Of a stretch of DNA of 64,000 nt, positions 1-12,600 are shown one piece after another (position 1 is the stretch's first letter; every line of letters starts with the position of its first letter). A model generated the notes under the pieces. The model worked only from the letters and a program-made list of their open reading frames with translations, made no database searches and was not told the DNA's origin. Source of the DNA: Rhea pennata (taxonomy: Eukaryota; Chordata; Aves; Rheiformes; Rheidae); the NCBI RefSeq assembly GCF_028389875.1, contig NC_084669.1, positions 4,797,501 through 4,861,500 of the forward strand, read 5' to 3'. The translations under genes and the position numbers were made by a program.

Positions 1-3000
1 AGCCCCAGGTCGTGTCACCACGGCACAGTAAATGGTCGCACTCACAGCTCCTAGGCACCATCTGTGTACTAGACCCACCATGCCAGTGGCAGCACCCAGC
101 AGGTCTGCTGGAAGTCCTCAGGTGAAGTCACAATTTTGGAGAAGATTTCCTAAAATATCCCAGGAGCCTTACAGGGGACATGCAGCAAAAGAAGGCCGCC
201 AAAGCATCCCTTTCCTGCAAAGCTGCTGCCTGACAATCCTCTCCCCAAGTGCCATGTCACCTTGTCGATACTTTGGTGGGAGGCTTCAATCCTCTGTTGT
301 GAACTCCGGTTAATTTACTTCCTTTTCTCTCCTGGCAGAGGGCACAAACCAGCCTTGATGCTGCTTTGCAGGTTTGCACCAGGTCGCTTACACTGACCCC
401 AGCTCAGCTGCTGGGCACTCACAAGACCTTTCACTGACTCTGTTCACAATTTTCAGCATAATTTTGCTTATCTGCGTCGCATGACACTACTTTGTTTCTT
501 CATGATTTCACTGAAGTTCATGAAATTCTTGGAAATCACTCAGAAGTGCCTTGAACAAAAACTAATAATGATGATCCTCCCCAAGCGTGCATGTTTATGA
601 GTTTGCCACTCTGCTAACATTAAAACTAACCTGGAATCTCTTTGGATACTTCTGGTCAACTAATTGAATAGGAAGTAAGGAATAGCTGGCCTTTCAGCAG
701 GCCTTTTTGAAGGCCTTTCCAGGCAAAATCTTGTGCAACCATAACGCTGTGCCACACAGGAACCAAGCTCCCGCCCTTCCCCAGAAAACCCAACGAACAA
801 CGGCTGTCTGCTCCCGTTTTGAAAACCCACCGTGCTGCCAGGGCGCGCTGGCTCCGGCCGGCCCCGTGGGCGGGCACTGGCATCGCCGTCACGGCTTATG
901 GCCGGCTCTGCGCAGGGCTGGACTGGGACGGCTGGCGGAAGCATCTCTGCTTCCTTTCCAAGCCGTCACTCAGCCTTTGCTGGTGTGGTCTACTTGACAA
1001 CTGGCTGAAAACCACAATCGCCCTACCCTTGCTTAGTTTTAAGTAATGCAGCTGCTCTGCACAATCCTAACCTCCTCTTTGATTGTTCATTAGGGACCTG
1101 CAATACCCTTGGTTTATTCCAGTTAAACCTGGATTTAACTAACAGTAGTTATGTGCTCCATCACTTCTTTGTTATTAGGCTGAATTGCTTCCTAAGGACC
1201 AAATCATGCAAAGCGGCTCGCAGTTTCTGCGAGGCATTGGGCACCCTCTCTTCTCATCCGTTTCACTTAAGCAGCTGCTCTCCATGGAAATTGATGGCAC
1301 GCTCCAGCTCCAGGAGTCCTGAGCCTGCTCTCAGATTCAGCATTCAAACTCTTCATCTGCAGCAAACAGTGCTACACATGACTATTCCCTGCTTAACGCA
1401 AGTTAATGTCGTTGCATGACCATCAAGGAATGAAGGCGTAATAAAGGATCAATAATTGCAATGATCTAGGTAACGGGTTTGAAATATTTAACTAGAGGCA
1501 ACAATTAAGAAGGTTCTTTTAGATGTTGCAGACTTAGAGCCCACGGTCTTGAATCTGAGTCAAGTGTTTACCCTTAATGATTGTACGAGTTTCCCCAAAT
1601 GACTCCCCCTCTCGTGCTCAGACTCGGCTACCTGCAGAGCCAGCGCAGAGACCAGCTTTGGAAATGACAAGAAACTTCAGTGAACTTCTCCTTTGCTTGC
1701 TTATAGTGACTTCTAAAAAGTCACCGTTAACGCTATGATTTATAACTTAGCTTGCATGACAGCAAGCCATTAAAGGATTCTCAGGGAAATTTTGGACCGA
1801 GTGGACTCGGGTTTTATAAAGCAAACGTGCAGGTCTGCTAACACTCCCCGGACAATGTGGACTGAAAGGTTGTTGGGGTTTCTTGGGTTTGTTTTTCTGA
1901 ACACTACCCAGATTTTGGAAGTTAAGAAGTACATTTGCTTGCTGCTGGCCTGAATTCCACTGGAGATACGAATCTCCATCTCTTTGAGAATGACAAAAGA
2001 AGCCAGCCAAGGTATTGTATACCATCGTGCATTAAGAAAAACTCAGAGGTTTAAGGCCATCTGTATTTAAATCCAAGGACAGATGAGACATTTAAATTTT
2101 AGTAGCACTCAGTTATATACCTGACACAGAGAAATGGCTGCAATCCTTTTTATCAGGCTGGAGAATAGGCATTAAATGACAAAATATTAGTCAGGCCATA
2201 GATCCATGAAACCTATAAGTTCTGAAGCAGCTTCATTAAATCTGTTTTTATCAGAGGGGAGAGAAGGGTCTGGTATAATGTTGCCAGTATTTGAGGCATT
2301 GGGCTTTTAGAGGATCACTGCCAGATACTTCATCCATCTGTCTATTTTCATATTTATTGTTTTACCAATCACTTTATTCATCCATCTGTTCATCTGTGTA
2401 AACCCATTTTTTTAAATTTTAATTTTTATTTATAGACTGACCTTAATAAACTCTCCTCAAGTACCGCGTGTTTATCACTGTCATGGATGAAAACGTTATT
2501 AATGACAGGAGGGTTTAACAGTGAAGACGACTGCCCTTTAAATTCCTTTTCAGCTGACTGGGCCGCAGCAACTCAGCTGGGTGGAGGTGGCTCGATCGAT
2601 AAGGTCGGAGTTCAGTCACTGTTCCCATCTCTTCTATCATCCCCATCATTGCTAGCTAACGATGCCTGCAGGTGGACCAGGGCACTTCTCTACGTTTATG
2701 AATTGCCTCGCTCCACAGCAAAGGCTCTTCGGCCCTGTAGGAAAATCTGTGGGTAGCTCTGGGTATTTATTTTGAAATGTATACAGGGGAAGACGTGGAA
2801 GTCAATAAAAGAAAAGAAGCCCAATGTATTTATAGTAAATATTGCTGGCTTGTAGTGCAGCGCTGGCATAATCTTTTCCAATGAAATTCTGATTAAATAT
2901 AAATAAGGGAGACCCCGGTGGTTAAATGCACTCCACATAACACAAAGGAGCGGGAGCTAAGTCTGCTTCAGCACATAGCCACTAGCGTTATACCTTCCAC

Positions 3001-5396
3001 TCTGACTACTTAAAGTAAACTGCAGTAATTGTCAGGAATCTGAGACGTGCCTATGTCGGGATGTCAGGATGTCGCCCGCAACAACCAGTTCTGGGATACC
3101 TACGCCTGCTTTAGATCGCAAGACTTATATTTCTTTTTGCAGGTGCTAACTCATAATTCAGTTCAGAAAATTTCATTTATCACTACTAATAATGCCCTTC
3201 CTTAATTGCCGACAACAATACAGGTGATTGTTACAAGGAAAATATAAAGTAGTAAGAGTATCTCACAGTACCTCAAAATTATACACTTATGGATTAAGTC
3301 TATTGCAAATTTATGATACGTAATAGTCAAGAGGTGGCTATAAATGCTTTATGAGTTCCCTTAGTTGACATAAGGTCTAACCTTGCTTGAAAAATACATT
3401 TTTATTCTGCTGACTTAAAGCAGGTTTGACAAATACTCTCCAGGATAACTCAACCCTCAGTTTTTATCCTTGGGCGGCCTACGTGCTGTTTGTGACAGAG
3501 TTTTGTCACTAAAGATGTGGCTGTGAGGACGGGGACGTTCCCCTCATGGCTTCATTTAATCTCCTGGATCATTAGGACCCTTGGATTCCTGCCCGGGATT
3601 TTATTTTGACATCAGAGGTGTAAATCAAGTCATAAACATATTTAAACTAATGTTGTTGAAAATCTGTAATTCTGACAGCAAAAAGGGCAACAAAAGTGCA
3701 TATAATATTTTGTGACATGTAATTTTAACTTTATCCAGTCTCTTTGCTTTTGAGACATTGTTACCTGCAGGATAAGGCAATAAAATAAGGATGTACAAGA
3801 ATGTGTCAAATGCAGGGCTTCCCTAAATTACACTCTGAGGCACAGATTAATACATTTAATACATTCCAGTCATGAGTGAAGTACTTATAGCAGAACAACT
3901 GCTCCTTCAGTGATATCATTCACTGGAATGAACTACAGCTAACTGTGACAAGCTGGAAAAATGCCCCCACTTTTCAAACTGTACAAATGGCATTTGGACA
4001 CAGTAACTCAAAACTGGACACTTCATTTCAAGTTTAAAGCTAGTGGCCCAGTCAAAAGCTATTACTCCATCTTCTTTATTTGTAGTCCATGCTTTTGTGC
4101 TCTTTAAGAATCAAATAAATACTGGTGTAATGGTTAGCAACTGCCAGTTCAACGAAAAATACTGCTAAATTCACCAATAAGTCTTTTTTCTACACACACA
4201 AATTTATGACACAAGAACTGAACCCATTCCTGTTACAATGGCTAGATAGTTTTTTAGTGTAGAGGGAGACTCACTTTAGTGATAAGAGCTTAAACCTGAA
4301 CTACTTTTTCCTTCTTTCTGTATCATACATCTAGTTTTGGGAAGAGCGTGAAATAAATGAGCAGTGCATGTAAGTGAAGTGTACTGAGCTGACCTGTTCT
4401 CAGCTTCATGAATTAGGCAAAAGCAAGTTATTTCTGTAGCTGAAACGCCTCTTGCACCAACTATCCTTTCCCTTTTGCATTTGTATTGAGTGAAATACAA
4501 TTAATTAATATCAAATGCAAGATTTGCCCCCTCCTCAGTGTAAGCTTAAGAATCTAACCAAGGAAGGAAGGAGAAGACTGAGCCTGCTACAAGCTCCTCA
4601 GACACCTCCTCCCTGTCACTTCTCTCCTGAAAGATCATTCTTCCCAGTCCTCCTCCACCCACTCCTGCACATCTCTCCCTCCAAGCGACATCCTGAAGGT
4701 CCTCTTCTGGCCCCTGCCACCAGCTATACAATATTTAGATCCCCGTTTGCGGTCATCACAAACACCCTGCTGTCATTAGTACCAGTGCAACGTGAGGGTT
4801 CAGTGCTACCTTTGGACCGAGTAGCACTTTGCTCAGGAGCAAAAGATCACCCAGAGATCAACCCAGGCTGGTTGCTTTTCATTCCTCGTGGCCTCACGTG
4901 CTGCCTTTGACACCTGAGTCCTAAGGTTCCTGCTTTGATCTGCCTGTACCAAATAACTGATGCTGACTGATACTAAGCTTGAGCTCCTCCGCAGCACCAC
5001 ACTCTCAGAGAGAGCTCTTCTAAATCCCTGTACAACCGCTGTATTAGGAGCTATGAGGGAGTCCGTGAATTAATGTTTATCCCAAACAACATCTATGCTA
5101 AAATCTGCATTATTAGGTGCCACATCAATATGCTTGGAAGAATACTTATGAGTATGGGGGTCACCATATGATTGAGATGACATTTTAACTTGGAAGGGGT
5201 AACTAGTAGTTGTGCAAAACTGCTTAAACTGGCTGTTTAGAGATTTAAGCAGAGATGCTGTGATGAAAGGCTAAATATTCATGCTCTTAAACTGCCACGT
5301 CTTCTCTCCTGCCTGCCTTTTTGCAGTGGCTGCATTAAACATTACAGTAAAACAAGAGTCTAACACCCACTGCAGGGAACAACAGATCATTTTATT

Positions 5397-5429
5397 AAAA
5401 AAAAAAAAAAACAAAAAAAAAAAAAAAAA
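5397..5429. repeat. Poly-A rich tract
   Basis: Almost uninterrupted adenines with one C. It is not preceded by a recognisable retroposed sequence, so it is called as simple sequence only. Confidence 0.85.
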
Positions 5430-6929
5430 CACCTCTCAGCCTACCACTTCTTCAGAAAAACACACAGATTCCTTTCCTCAAATTTATGAGGTTACTTTCA
5501 TCTTGACACTTATTTTAGGAAAAATGAGGAACCAAAACTCAAGTAACTCGATTTAAAGAAAGATACTGCTTTTGTTCTGCAGCTGCTATAACTAGCGATT
5601 ACAGACCTGTTCCTTTTTGGCACTCTCATTTGTAGCCAAGTGACTAAAGAATATGGAGCTGCCCTTAGGTTCCTTTCTCACCAGCGCAAGCTCCACAACA
5701 TCTCCTCATCGGAAGGGCCATCATATCTGAAAGGCCAAAGAAAAAGTGTTCGGCAACAGAAGGGATTTTCATTTCTTTTATTCAGTTTCTTAACGATACT
5801 GACACTCAGATGAACAAGGTTTTTATGATGTTCTACGTGATTTCATTTGGTGTCATAATGACACGTTGATTAGTTGTAGCCACATGCAAAATTAAGAGGC
5901 TCTTAAAAAAAAAAAGTCATAGGGTATATCTTAAAGATTTTGAAGTAACTACAAGCAAAGTAAGTTGTGGAGAAGAGTATTGATCCGAAAACAAAGGACC
6001 TTTAGTGGCAGAGAAGGGATAAATGGCAGGTCTAACTGGGTTGTCTCCCTGATCTCTGCATTGCCATGAGAATTCGAAGACCCTGGAACCAGCTGTGCAG
6101 AAGGACACTGTAGGTTATGAATACACACACCTCTGCCATCTCGCTGCTGGCACTGAATGCAACCTGCCCTCTGCTATCCCTCCTCCTCAGAGGCGATCAA
6201 ACAGCCAGAGGCACAGAAAGATGCAGGAGAAATAGTGCAGGCTGCAGCAGGAAGCCTCTGTTCGTGCATGCAAGTTCACGCTGGTGCAGCTCCACCTGTG
6301 TTGAACGCCCCAGCATGGGGGAAACCTGCCCTGGCTGAAAGCACAGACAGCTTGTTCCGGGAAGCTCCTACATGGTTTTTATGTAGATTTGAATGAGAAC
6401 CAGAGGCCATAGGACCTTAGAGATGAGTCCTGAGAAGGAAGACGACCTATTGACACTCCGTTACTTGGATACTTACAAAAGCTGGTTGCGATGAATATCC
6501 ATTTGAAAAACAGAATTGGTATCTCTTTTCCTTTCCCTCCCTGCCATTATCATTTTAACTCTTGTGAAACAGCTTTGCAATCAGGAATCTAGAACTGGCC
6601 ATTGCACTTCATTAATTTTAGAATCATTTATCTTGTGCTGCATCTTACAGTCATGTGCTAACTTAGACTAAATAATGGGATCCTTCCAGTATAGGATTTA
6701 TCACCTATTTCTCAAGCACAGCATTATAGACCAGTTATATAGCCTAGGAGAGATTTAAACTAGACGTTACAGGATAGTGTGAGACGCAGAGCTGACATGC
6801 ATAAACAGTGCATTAAAATATATCGCAGATCAGGAGGAGAGAAGTAATCCTTTGTGTAAAAGCACTGGGCGTGCAGACAACAGTCATGAAGCTTGGAGAT
6901 TTCTCAGCAGTGCCTTACTAAAAAAAAAT

Positions 6930-7041
6930 CATACATATATATATATATTTAAAATATATGAATATTTATTTATAAATAATTTATAAATTTATAATTTATA
7001 AATATATATATTTATATATATATATATAAATAAAATAAATC
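6930..7041. repeat. AT-rich low-complexity tract
   Basis: Alternating TA, ATTTATAA and TATATA blocks run for about 110 bp with almost no G or C. The inner part contains short self-complementary units (ATTTATAAAT type) that could form cruciforms. Confidence 0.85.
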
Positions 7042-9403
7042 TAAGTGCCAAGAGTATAAACCAACCCTACTAAAATACAATTCATTATTTATTTTAAAAC
7101 TGTACAAAAGCCTCAACGTTTCCATCTCTTAAATAGGCTTCTGAGAGGGTTTATCACTGCCAGAGCATTGAGAGAGACCCTGAGCAGACTTCACCGCTTC
7201 TTTAGCGACAAGACTTTGGCCGCGAAGGACTTCACACACGCGGCTGTGCTTGGCCCGCCCAGTTAGAGCCTTATGGTGACAGAGCTGACACCGTTCAAGC
7301 CCCGACCTCCAAAAAGCTCAAGACCAAACTAACTGAACCAAGGCCTGTAGCATATATAACGGCCTATTGCCAGCAAAGGGGGCTTTGGATGCTGCCTGGC
7401 AGGGGAAAGGGCTGAACAGGCACCACTACTCTTTACAAGCTGCCAGCCTTACGCGACCACGCTTCGTCCTTGCGAGTAAAGTTGGACTATCTGCTGGAGC
7501 AAGAGAGATGATGCAGGAGCAGAGGCACCCTCCACCACTCTACTGTTTCTGCTCACCAATTTTATTTAAAGATAATGCAGGTAAGGGGTTAAATCTGTCC
7601 ATATCCAGTCTTAACCTAACTTGTAAAAACTATAAAGTAGAACTATCTTTTTTTTTTTCTTTTGCTTCTGCCCAGATAATGGCTTTTATATGCATCCTGC
7701 ACAGCAGGCCACAGCGAGGGACCCTGGATGTTATAAGCATACAAATAGGAAAGAAAATAATACTATGTTCAAAATTATAGTAATTCCTTGCATTAGTAAT
7801 ACAAAAAACCCCCCAAACAATTCAATCAATATTGGTAGGATTTTATCGATGGCCAGGTACCAACTCAAAATTTTCCCAGTATCTGCTGGCTGCTCCACGG
7901 AATAATAGCTAAACATATTTCAAATTTTGACTCAGTAGATCCCATTGACAAAATCATTTGTGTTTTAAGTATTAAGTGAACTCATTTTCAGAAGAACTCC
8001 CCTTAAGGGACACACGCGCACAGAGAGGAAGCACAGTCTTTAAACATGTCACTCTTGGAAAAACCAGCACATTAGGAGACATCATATTCCTGCTGCAGTG
8101 CCTGTGCAGAATACACAGTACAGAGTAAGCTGACAAAATAATTGGATTATACATGAACAATTCAGACTTTCAGTTACTGAGAGCTTTCTGGCTCCTGATT
8201 TTCACAGAAAAGTCAGGTTTTTGTTCCTTGTTCCTTAAGTCCTTGTACGGCTTATTTACATATGAAAAGGTAAGTTTATAAAAGAGCTTTCCTATTTTAC
8301 TACATCTAATAGTTAATAATTTAAATCTGTAGCCATTATCATCATATAGATTGACACAAATGGCATATGGATCATTCTGGGGATGAGGGTTAGTTTCTTT
8401 TAAGAGAGAATTGTTTTAGTTTTTGCAGGAAATTAATCAGGGGAATGGGCTTTGTGGAGTATGGAGCAAATCTAATCTGTCCTTTGTTCAAATTTGCCTT
8501 GCTCCAATTCCTAGCAATTGTAGACAACATGCTCTTTTGTTCAGGAGCCACTTGTTACATGCATAATTAGAGACTGCAGTAGCTGTGTTTAAAGAAAAAC
8601 TGTTTTCCAATGTAATGTGTGATCTTGATAATAGTATTTTCATCAAAGGTAGCAATTACATTCATTAAGCTGGGACTGGCAAGGCAGCAAGGAAATTAAG
8701 TGGAAGGTGAATAAAAAGCTCCCCATTTCTTTTTAAAATCTCTGTCTCTTTATAACTTGAAATGCACCATGTTGAGCTGTAACTGGAAAATACATACTGA
8801 ATATAAAAAAAAGAAAGAAAGAAAAAAATAAAGTCCTCCTTAACCTTTCTGAATAATGATCCAGAAGATATCCTAGGGACACCTACTATAGATGCACTTT
8901 TCAAATTAAAGGGCTTTATTCTACATTAATTTCTTATGCAAGTTTTAAACGAGCTTAACATATGATTCAGGTCTTTAAAGGCTCCAGGGCTCTCTAGGAT
9001 TAATTCACTGTTCTTTTCACACATAAATTAATTGTTTTGTGTTCTCAAAACCGGCAAACAGCACATAAATCAACCAGTTTAGAAAAAAACACAAGGCTGG
9101 TACCTTTTGCAAATCACCGAAGTTCGCTATTTATACTTCATTATTATAATGTAACTTTTAAAGGCAAAGCTGTAAAAGTAGGACATATGTTATTAATTCT
9201 AAATGGATTTCTTGAATGCGTAACTTGTTTTAGCAGTTTGATTCCTTGAAAGACAAAAGTTGTGGAACACTGAAAAGCCATTCTTCCAGCACTCTAATTA
9301 TATTTTTCCAGTTAGTAATTCAATTACGCATCGCTAATGTATTTGAAAACATTCCCATGTAATTTTTTTTGTCTTAACTCTTGTAAGCATGATATTTGCA
9401 GCT

Positions 9404-9645
9404 GGAGAAACGAGACTCTCGGCGCGGGAGCCCCGGCGCTGCAGGAGGGCCGTGCCCAGCCCCAGGCGCGCCGCCCGGCGCCCCGGGCGCCTCTTCGCCC
9501 AGCGCTGCCAGGGCACCAGGAGGCCCAGCGCAGGCGCTCCCGCCGCGCGCCGTGCACCTCGCGGCTTCTGACTCTGGCACGTGACAAACGTCCACCCGTG
9601 CACGGAGGGCACCCCTGCGAAAGCCTCCTGCCTCCCCTGTAATTA
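9404..9645. promoter_or_regulatory. Isolated CpG island, no assigned gene
   Basis: About 240 bp are strongly GC-rich and full of CpG, with abrupt AT-rich edges on both sides. A CACGTG E-box (GGCACGTGAC) lies at about 9578-9587. It sits about 7 kb downstream of the ACADSB stop and about 25 kb from the ACADSB/IKZF5 promoter, so it matches no coding gene in the window. All six frames give only Arg/Ala/Pro/Gly-rich translations typical of GC-rich DNA. It may be a promoter of an unannotated transcript or a CpG-rich enhancer. Confidence 0.6.
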
Positions 9646-12600
9646 ATGAGTGGGAGGAAAGCGCACCTCAATTCAGAGAGCAAGAGGGGCTGCAGCCTTT
9701 GTACCCTTGCCCTCGGCCAACAAAGCGAGGGCAGCACGGATCTGCCTGCCTGCAGGGTGGGGAAGTCACTGCTGCAGAGCAGGGCAGAGCCCTCCCCACG
9801 CGCGCAGGGGAAACACTCCGTTCAGCAAACACCACTCACAGCCAGTGGGACGCGTCTAGCACGTACCAGCAGCTAAAGCAGAACAGGTCCCAAGAAGCCA
9901 CCGTGGCAGGGACCGTGCTCCCTTCTGATCGAGGAGGTATCAGCACCTGGCATCTGGAGGAAGAGAAACACCAGCCAGAACCTGGCTGTGCCTAACTCCA
10001 GAAATAACCCGCTTCCCCCTCTGCCCTTCTCAGACATAAAATACGAAACCACAGCCAAATTGGAATTTGCATAGTTCTTCTGCGAAGCATTTCCTTCAGT
10101 TAGGAATGATTTAATTATTCTTCACTTCCTCTTCTAGAAATCATTCCTGGATAATGACGTTAGCATACAGCAGATATGTTTCAGTCAAGAAATGGATGCA
10201 ATTCAATGCCAGAAGGCTTTTACTGTTATTAAACAAAAAAAAGGCACTTCTAAATAGAAGTAACAATATAAAAAATGTTGGCTATTAAATTACAATAGTT
10301 TGAAATACCAGATCATTTGATGTTACCAGATAATCGGGTGCTTTGTCAGTGCCCTGAAGAACTGGAGGACAACCACAGTATTTTTGTGGCCCAGATTCTT
10401 ACACAAAGGTAACGAAGCACATTTTAAATAATTATTAAATAATGACAAGCTATATTGCTTCCAGAGAATTGTTCATCTCTGCAAATTGAATCACTGAAGT
10501 CAAAGCACAGTGAAACTACAATACTTCCAGTATAAAATGGAAGACCTACTATTGTATTTTACTTTGGACCTTGGAAATTGTAAATCCTCAATGACAGTCA
10601 AATATATTTTATGACAAATAGTTTCCTTCATCTAGCTTTTACGATTCAAGCAACAAGTAAAATAACCTGGTATATGAATCAATTATTTACATTGCCTGGA
10701 TTAAACTGAGAATTACTTTCTTTTTAAAGCATGTCTGGATAAGCAAAGTAAAACAAAGTAATTTGGAATTTAAGAAGTGGACATAACACAGTTTGTATTT
10801 GATAAAAATAATATAATGGAACATAAGTAATTTTTTTGAGCATGAGGAAAACAGGAATACAAACATAAAAACAGTCTGAAGACTTATCTTATAACCATCT
10901 TCTAGTACATAATGGGAAATCATTTTCAAAATTCAAAAATCCCTGAGGCACCTAGCTCATGTCTTTTTAAAATGTAACATCTTCATGTGTTTCGGTACTA
11001 TCAAAACTGAATGATTTCTCTGACTACACTGGAAAAAAAAAATCAACACTCTGCATTTAATTCACATCTTTAGGAAAAGTTTAGCGAACAGCAAAATCTT
11101 GCAGTATGCCCTGAAAACAATTCAGGCCAGGATTATCTGAGAAACTTGCAGCAAACTTAACCTGAAGAAAATGATGATCTGCAGATTATTTTGTTGATCA
11201 GCTACGTCATTCATTATTCAAAAATCCTTAGCTGAACCTTCATATGGAAAGGCAACAGAGAACCCTGCAACCAGAAAAACGCCAGCTCTGGATGTATGTA
11301 TCAGAGCTTCTTCTTTCCTATGAAGCAGAGAGTCAGAGTACTGCAGGCTTCACACTGCAAACTTTTTCAAAACCAAAAGAACCAAACTTACTCAGCCCAG
11401 AGAGACATGGGATACAAATCAAACACGAATTGATCATATCGCAGCTCAGCTCTTCTCTCTGTCCTATTAACATTAGGAAAAATAGTTGTACCGTTGATGG
11501 AAAAATTTAAGATATTTCTTGATCTGCTAATTTGCATTTGGCCCTAAAAAACGTTCCAGCTCTTTACACCAATGAGCACTTTCCCATTATGACCCTTTAG
11601 ACATCTTACAGATGAAGCTAGCCTAATTTTAAGTCCTGCTAATATCTGCAAGTTGACATTTCTTCTTTGTTAAGCATATCAAAAGCAGTCCCGTCTTATC
11701 TGTTGATTTATAACAGACATTTTAAAACTGTCAAACTGTGACAATGGTTTGTGTCACATTTCAAGCAGACTGTAAGCAGGCCTTCAGTTCTGCTGGCTAG
11801 ATTAGAATTCACTTTTCAGTTCATACATGCTAATTTCCTGGTCAGGCAACCCACAAATAAACAAGCTAGCAATGTGAAAGTTAAGGATTTATTGCTGTAT
11901 TTTAGGTTTTCCTGCTACTCTTAGGATTTCTTCCTTCACAGCATCATGCAAAATAGTAGTTACAGCTTGTAATAGTTTTTCTTTCTCCAGATAGCCCACA
12001 AAATTTTTCATTAAATTGTTTGTCCAGATGTTTAAAAAATCCCCATTGCATACATTTGATAATGAGTTCTTCTGAAACCACTGGTTACTTGGCTACTTAT
12101 CTCTGAAAACAGAGATACTGTTTTCTGTTTGGGAGGAAGGCTTGTTTTTTGTCAGAGTATTTAGCAAAGTCAATGAGATTTCTTTATGTGCATAGTCCTC
12201 TAGTATTAGTATCAATGTAGCTAAGACGACACTTAGAAGAAGAATAGTTTCACAAAGATGTAAATCCATTTGATCCTGAAAACGAGAATAATATACAAGA
12301 ATGCTACGGCTGCCTGTTGAGACTTTATATCTTTATTTCTATTTAAAAAAATGCTTTGTAAGATTTTTTTTTACTAGAAAAAATGTAACATTGCACATTG
12401 CACATTTTTTAGAACTTTAACATATCAACGATCAGTTAACATTCGAACACTCTGATTTATGAAATATGCTATTAGGAAACACACTGGCTAGTTCTGGTAA
12501 CTTAATGTGTTACAGAGACATTACACATAAATAGAGTATTTTTAGAGGATAATCAATGTCAAGACTTCAAAGCAGCTTAATAATGTCTCTGGTATCAGAT

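Larger units (their letters stand above)
1..9403. other. Intergenic, no gene recognised
   Basis: No open reading frame here resembles a known protein. The longest (131 codons at 4515-4910) has a low-complexity proline/leucine composition and no splice or homology support. The stretch is mostly AT-rich, with a modestly GC-rich patch around 840-960, a poly-A run near 5400 and a dense A/T tract near 6930-7040. By human gene order the HMX3/HMX2 homeobox genes should lie further left, so long-range regulatory elements may be present. I cannot identify specific ones by eye. Confidence 0.6.

Noticed and set aside
4515-4910. 131-codon plus-strand frame
   Set aside because: Pro/Leu/Ser-rich, no recognisable domain, no promoter or splice context. 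Consistent with a chance open frame.
5397-5429. Poly-A run as the tail of a processed pseudogene
   Set aside because: The preceding sequence shows no coding or small-RNA similarity and no flanking target-site duplication was seen.
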